Shown here: positions 32,105 to 35,635 of the stretch, piece after piece | Layout: every line of letters begins with the position of its first letter | Numbering within the stretch: the first letter of the stretch is position 1 | Source: Aliarcobacter sp. | Lineage (GTDB): Bacteria; Campylobacterota; Campylobacteria; Campylobacterales; Arcobacteraceae | Assembly: GCA_028688995.1 (NCBI GenBank) | Contig: JAQTXB010000004.1 | Coordinates: forward strand, 1-35,635 | Length of the DNA stretch: 35,635 nucleotides | Direction: 5' to 3' | The notes under the pieces: model-generated | Seen by the model: the letters and a program-made list of their open reading frames with translations, nothing else | Told to the model about the DNA's origin: nothing | The model's database searches: none | Program-made: the position numbers and the translations under genes

Positions 32105-32812
32105 ATGTTCAAAAAAAGTATATGTACAATTTCAGTTTTAGCACTTTTTACAGCTTGTGCTCAAAAAGATGTTAGTGTTAATGGTTATGATTTAGCAACA
32201 CATTGGTTTAATATAAAAAGTTTAAATGACAATAAAGTGGTTATTAATAAAAACTTTACTGAACAATATAATGATGGTCATCAAACAAGTAGCTATGAAG
32301 ATTTTAATGTGTATAAAAAAAGTAAAGCAGATTCAAATCAAATAGAAAAATATAGTTTTTTTGAGGATATTAATAAACAAAACTACAAATCAATGATTTC
32401 AAATAAGAGTGTAGATTTAAAATATAATATTTCTGCTAACGATATAAAAAAGAATTTTGAAATAGATACAAAAGAGATTTCTAGTTTCAAAAGAAATATA
32501 AAAATCAATGATAAAATAATTGAAGAAAGAGATATAGATGGGAAAAATTTAGTTTGTACTTTTACTAATTATTATGAGAGTATGAATATAAAAGATAAAA
32601 TTAATATTTATTTTAAAAGAAAATATTTTACAAAAGATATAAACTATAATAATGTAGTTGAAGTATTATGTAAAGATAATTTTGTCGAAGGTGAATATTA
32701 TATCTATATGGCAAAAGATATAGGAACAGTTCTTTTTATGGGGAAAGATAAAGATGATGGTAGTTCAGAAGATACTTTCTCAATACTTGATACTCAAACA
32801 ATCGTAGAATAA
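32105..32812 (+). CDS. Lipoprotein of unknown function
   Basis: 235 aa. MFKKSICTISVLALFTAC is a lipoprotein signal with lipobox LFTAC and lipid-anchored Cys18. The mature part is rich in Lys, Asn, Asp and aromatic residues and looks mainly beta-stranded (DGHQTSSYEDFNVYKKSK, NLVCTFTNYYESM, GEYYIYMAKDIGTVLFMGK). Two further cysteines (VCTF and EVLCKDN) may pair in the periplasm. I recognise no family. It is followed by a hairpin and a separate promoter, so it appears monocistronic. Composition is more Asn/Lys-rich than the surrounding housekeeping genes, consistent with a fast-evolving surface protein. Confidence 0.78.
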   Translation: MFKKSICTISVLALFTACAQKDVSVNGYDLATHWFNIKSLNDNKVVINKNFTEQYNDGHQTSSYEDFNVYKKSKADSNQIEKYSFFEDINKQNYKSMISNKSVDLKYNISANDIKKNFEIDTKEISSFKRNIKINDKIIEERDIDGKNLVCTFTNYYESMNIKDKINIYFKRKYFTKDINYNNVVEVLCKDNFVEGEYYIYMAKDIGTVLFMGKDKDDGSSEDTFSILDTQTIVE

Positions 32813-32828
32813 AATCAATACTTGCTTA

Positions 32829-32857
32829 TATATTCTCAAGTTTTACTTGGGAATATA
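32829..32857. terminator. Hairpin after the lipoprotein gene
   Basis: TATATTCTCAAG (32829-32840) pairs with CTTGGGAATATA (32846-32857) with one T-G wobble and a 5-base loop. A T-run appears only about 14 bases further on, so termination is plausible rather than clear. Confidence 0.45.
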
Positions 32858-32884
32858 AAAATATAAAAATTCTTTTTAATAATA

Positions 32885-32913
32885 TTGACAATTATTTGCA
32901 ATTACTATACAAT
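32885..32913 (+). promoter_or_regulatory. Canonical -35/-10 promoter of the calcium-loop protein
   Basis: TTGACA (32885-32890), a 17-base spacer, and TACAAT (32908-32913), 29 bases before the ATG. A consensus -35 is unusual here, since the other promoters in the window show only a -10. Confidence 0.55.
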
Positions 32914-32942
32914 TCTTAATATTAGTTTAAAAAGGATTGATT

Positions 32943-33992
32943 ATGATAATAGAAAATTCACAAGTTAGTCTCTACTCAAAAAATCAATTTACCTTTGTTC
33001 ATTCACAAAGTAGATCGGTTGAACTTAATTATAGAGAAAAAAGCAATACAAATGAAAATGATGTTGCAACTGTTTTAAATTTACAAGAATCTTATTCAGC
33101 TATGACTCAAAATAGTCGAGCTGTATATTCTAATGAAGATAATTTAAGTATTGAAGATCGTATAAAAAAATTATTGATTGAAATATTACTTGGAAAATTT
33201 CATAATGATAAAACAAAGACTCATATGTATCCAAATAAAAAGTCTTATGTAATAAAAAATGACTCTTCAAACTCAATAAACCCTTATAATACACAACAAT
33301 CAAATAATAGGGAACTTAGAGCAATTGTTTTTAATACCAAAGAAGAATATTATCAAAAACAATCAGTGGAGTTTTCTTCTTCTGTGAAAATTCAAACACC
33401 AAATAAATCATTTGAGATGAATCTTGACCTCTCTTTTTCTCAAGAATTTTACAAATCACAAAGTACTCAACTGATTATTGGAGATCAAAGTGTTATGGAT
33501 CCTTTGGTGATTAATTTTGATGAGGATGTTAATCCTTTTGCAAATATAAGTAATTTACATTTTGCATTTGATTTAGATAGTGATGGAACAACTGAAATGA
33601 TTCCACAACTTAAACAAGGTGCTGGTTTTTTAGCTTTGGATAAAAATGAAAATGGAACAATTGATAATGGTAGTGAACTTTTTGGTCCAACTACAAATAA
33701 TGGTTTTTCTGAACTTGCCAAATATGATGACGATAAAAATAATTGGATAGATGAAAAAGATGCTGTTTTTGATAAATTAAAAGTTTGGAGTATTGATGAC
33801 AATGGAAACTCTTCCTTAGTTTCACTTATAGATAGAAATGTAGGTGCGATTTATTTAGGAGATTTACAAAGTGGCTTTAAGTATCAAAGTGCAATTGACC
33901 AAACCAGTGCAGTACAAAAAAGCAATGGTATTTTTGTAAAAGAAGATGGCTCAGGTTTAGGTGTAATAAGTTCAATTGATGTAGTTGCATAA
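32943..33992 (+). CDS. Uncharacterised protein with EF-hand-like calcium loops
   Basis: 349 aa from the ATG at 32943, with AAGGA 6 bases upstream (a TTG two codons earlier is less likely). The first 170 residues are polar and low in motifs (SQSRSVELNYREKSN...). From about residue 188, DPLVINFDED opens a C-terminal domain with calcium-type loops: FDLDSDGTTEM (Asp210-212), LDKNENGTIDNGSELFG (Asp233-Glu245), YDDDKNNWIDEKDAVF (Asp262-Asp273) and SIDDNGNSS, then VGAIYLGDLQSGF and a C-terminal GSGLGVISSIDVVA. I remember this C-terminal pattern from a widespread uncharacterised family in Gammaproteobacteria. No signal peptide, membrane helix or RTX repeats; if exported, a type I-like route would be needed. 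Function unknown. Confidence 0.8.
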   Translation: MIIENSQVSLYSKNQFTFVHSQSRSVELNYREKSNTNENDVATVLNLQESYSAMTQNSRAVYSNEDNLSIEDRIKKLLIEILLGKFHNDKTKTHMYPNKKSYVIKNDSSNSINPYNTQQSNNRELRAIVFNTKEEYYQKQSVEFSSSVKIQTPNKSFEMNLDLSFSQEFYKSQSTQLIIGDQSVMDPLVINFDEDVNPFANISNLHFAFDLDSDGTTEMIPQLKQGAGFLALDKNENGTIDNGSELFGPTTNNGFSELAKYDDDKNNWIDEKDAVFDKLKVWSIDDNGNSSLVSLIDRNVGAIYLGDLQSGFKYQSAIDQTSAVQKSNGIFVKEDGSGLGVISSIDVVA

Positions 33993-34002
33993 CTACATCA
34001 AT
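33975..34002. terminator. Perfect 12-bp hairpin across the stop codon of the calcium-loop gene
   Basis: ATTGATGTAGTT (33975-33986), loop GCAT, AACTACATCAAT (33991-34002). The TAA stop (33990-33992) lies at the start of the right arm. There is no U-tract after it, so it may act as an RNA-stabilising stem or a weak terminator. Confidence 0.5.
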
Positions 34003-34061
34003 GAATTAAATAAAAGTAGATTATAAATGTAACAGAAGCAGTTCTTCATGATAATTATGAT

Positions 34062-34067
34062 TATAAT
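34062..34067 (+). promoter_or_regulatory. -10 box for the methyltransferase-oxidoreductase operon
   Basis: TATAAT 29 bases before the ATG at 34097, after an AT-rich stretch. Confidence 0.45.
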
Positions 34068-34096
34068 TAGTTATTAAAAAATTATAAAGAGACAAT

Positions 34097-34669
34097 ATGG
34101 CACTAAAAGACAAAATTAAATGGGATAAAAAATATCATGAAACAGCTTCACTTTTAAGAGATAGAGAACCAAGTGAGAAACTAAAAAAGATAGTTGAAAA
34201 AGCAAAAGGTAAAAAAGCTCTTGATATAGCCTCTGGTGCGGGAAGAAACTCTATTTATCTAGCAATTAATGGTTTTGAAGTTGAAGCTTTAGATATCTCT
34301 TCTGTTGCTCTTGATGTGCTAAATAATAAAGGTTTTAAAAATATATCTTGTAAACTTGTAGATTTAGATGAGTATGAAGTGCCTAAAAATTCTTATGATT
34401 TAATAGTTATGACAAATTTTTTGGATAGAAAAATTATTCCAAAACTTTCAATGGCACTTAAAACTGATGGTATTTTATTTATTGAAACTTATATGGAAGA
34501 TGATGAAAATGAAAAACCACCTTCAAATTCAGACTTTTTACTAAAAAAAAGTGAATTAAAAACTTTTTTTGATGATACCTTTGAGCTCTTAGATTATGAT
34601 GAATTTTTTAATGAAGATAATGAATTATTTAGAATGAAAAAACAGTTCATTGCTATTAAAAAAATATAA
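34097..34669 (+). CDS. Class I SAM-dependent methyltransferase (TehB/UbiE-like size)
   Basis: 190 aa. It begins with KIKWDKKYHE, the W-x-x-(K/R)-Y entry helix common in small TehB-like enzymes, followed by motif I ALDIASGAGRNSIYLA, motif II VEALDISSVALDVL and YDLIVMTNFLDRKIIPKL, then GILFIETYMEDDE. The R-N-S-I-Y-L pattern after motif I is typical of thiopurine/tellurite-type methyltransferases, but the substrate is not determined. Cytosolic. First gene of a three-gene unit with a small membrane protein (10 bases on) and a flavin disulfide reductase. Confidence 0.85.
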   Translation: MALKDKIKWDKKYHETASLLRDREPSEKLKKIVEKAKGKKALDIASGAGRNSIYLAINGFEVEALDISSVALDVLNNKGFKNISCKLVDLDEYEVPKNSYDLIVMTNFLDRKIIPKLSMALKTDGILFIETYMEDDENEKPPSNSDFLLKKSELKTFFDDTFELLDYDEFFNEDNELFRMKKQFIAIKKI

Positions 34670-34679
34670 AGGAAATATT

Positions 34680-35075
34680 TTGATAAAACAACTATCTCTT
34701 TTTTTTGTGACTTTTATTTTTATTATTTGTGTTTATGTTTTTTTACTGGGTGAGAATAAAACTATAGAAATTATAAAAGATGAATATCTTTATCTTTTGA
34801 GTTTAATTCCTTTGGGATTTATATTTTTATATTTTAAATTTAAACTAAAAGATTATGAGTTAATTGATTTTAATAAAAATAGTAATCTATCTTTTCAAAC
34901 AACAGTCATTCTTTTTGTTGTTTTTCAGGTGATAGATTATATTCAAAAAGATGGATTTATAGGAATGATTTCCCAATGGTTTTTTTATTGGATTATGGGT
35001 GTAATTGCTTTGTTTTTGATGGAAAATATAAACTATCTTAAAAATTATGTAGTAATAAAAAAGGCAACAAAATGA
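34680..35075 (+). CDS. Small four-helix membrane protein of unknown function
   Basis: 131 aa from a TTG at 34680, chosen because AAAGGA lies 7 bases before it. A longer frame beginning in the methyltransferase gene (TTG 34650) has no ribosome site. Hydrophobic stretches are LSLFFVTFIFIICVYVFLL, LYLLSLIPLGFIFLYF, TTVILFVVFQVIDYI and WFFYWIMGVIALFLM, with short charged loops. No cysteine or conserved motif. It overlaps the next gene by 4 bases (ATGA), so it belongs to its operon and might be a membrane partner of that reductase, but this is only position-based. Confidence 0.7.
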   Translation: MIKQLSLFFVTFIFIICVYVFLLGENKTIEIIKDEYLYLLSLIPLGFIFLYFKFKLKDYELIDFNKNSNLSFQTTVILFVVFQVIDYIQKDGFIGMISQWFFYWIMGVIALFLMENINYLKNYVVIKKATK

Positions 35076-35635
35076 AAAACTTCGATTTAATAATAATTGG
35101 AGCAGGACGAGCTAGTAATTTAGCTGTAACTGCTGGAAAATTAGGGAAAAAAGTAGCTATTATTGAAAAATCAACACTGGGTGGAACTTGTCCAAATAGA
35201 GGTTGTGTTCCCTCAAAACTTCTAATTGGTTATGCTCATGTTGCAAATGCAATAAAAGAAGCGAATAGACACTTTATAGATGCCACAATAAATAATATAG
35301 ATTTAGAAAAAATATTTGCCGAAACAAATAATTACATTTCAAAAATAGATGGAAGATATAATAGCAGATTTAATGAAAACGTTGAAGTTTTTAGAGGAAC
35401 TGCCGCTTTTGAATCAAATAATGTAGTTGAAGTAAATGGTGAAAAATTAACAGCTCCTAAAATTGTAATTGCAACAGGAACAAAAGCAAAAGCTCCTGAA
35501 CATGAAAAAGCTTGGACAAGCGATGATATTTTCCTTTAAAAGGAAAAGTTCCAAAATCTATTACAATTGTGGGGTCTGGATTTATTGCTTGTGAGTTAGC
35601 TGGATTTTTCTCAAGTATTGGTGTAAAAACAAAAT
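35072..35635 (+). pseudogene. FAD-dependent pyridine nucleotide-disulfide reductase, frameshifted and cut by the window end
   Basis: The first frame (35072-35539) begins FDLIIIGAGRASNLAVTAGK, the FAD-binding loop, and has GGTCPNRGCVPSK with the redox-active cysteines of the lipoamide dehydrogenase, glutathione and mercuric reductase group. It ends abruptly after TSDDIFL. Adding one T to the TTTT run at 35529-35532 restores the frame: PLKGKVPKSITIVGSGFIACE followed by LAGFFSSIGVK, which is the expected NAD(P)H-binding segment. So the gene is a single protein with a one-base deletion in a homopolymer, from either a sequencing error or a real mutation. Overall it resembles mycothione/dihydrolipoyl reductases; the substrate is unknown. 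The C-terminus lies beyond the window. Confidence 0.85.

Overview
The window is very AT-rich and reads as chromosomal DNA of a Campylobacterota bacterium of the Arcobacter/Aliarcobacter type. This is an inference from several signs: the YebC protein opens with the MGRAFEYRKAAKMKRW form typical of that phylum, many starts are preceded by a TATAAT box without an obvious -35, MlaA, MlaC and an RND protein form one operon, and AcnB, a Kef antiporter and a complete beta-oxidation operon sit together. No rRNA, tRNA, CRISPR array, prophage or transposase was seen. Most genes are housekeeping or envelope genes.

Layout. 1-140: 5' end of glyA (-). 290-616: a small conserved protein (-). 746-2356: a Kef-type antiporter (+), converging on a small acidic protein (-). 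2739-3386: a periplasmic amidase (+), overlapping tail-to-tail with an RMND1/DUF155 membrane protein (-). 4255-6783: a GH17-GT2 fusion likely to make and trim a beta-glucan (-). 6923-7852: a methyltransferase (+). 7920-10176: a thiol-disulfide cluster (+) of an unknown 94-aa protein, a DsbB/BdbC-like oxidase, a DsbA/BdbD-like partner, a small membrane protein and a TlpA-like lipoprotein. 10173-10808: a HAD phosphatase (-). 11018-15417: an operon (-) reading mlaA, mlaC, RND transporter, LOG-family hydrolase. 15592-16302: yebC (+). 16344-25948: a five-gene fatty-acid degradation operon (-) reading fadD, fadI, fadJ, fadE and an acyltransferase-hydrolase fusion. 26141-29129: small proteins, def, a PAS-GGDEF cyclase and a thioesterase. 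29430-32003: acnB (+). 32105-35635: a lipoprotein, a calcium-loop protein, a second methyltransferase, a small membrane protein and a flavin disulfide reductase that carries a one-base frameshift and runs off the end.

How the genes work together. Beta-oxidation would feed acetyl-CoA to the TCA cycle, where AcnB acts. The Mla-like operon, the amidase, the GH17-GT2 enzyme and the Dsb/TlpA cluster all serve envelope upkeep. The signals I find most worth checking are regulatory. A pair of TGTACAAT/ATTGTACA inverted repeats lies upstream of acnB. A textbook intrinsic terminator is buried in the first codons of the dsbB-like gene. All six convergent gene junctions carry an inverted repeat, and four of these contain both stop codons. 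The protein-level candidates are a MlaA without its lipid-anchor cysteine in an RND-containing Mla operon, and an uncharacterised calcium-loop protein with a consensus promoter. I did not find a clear new multi-gene defence or mobile system.
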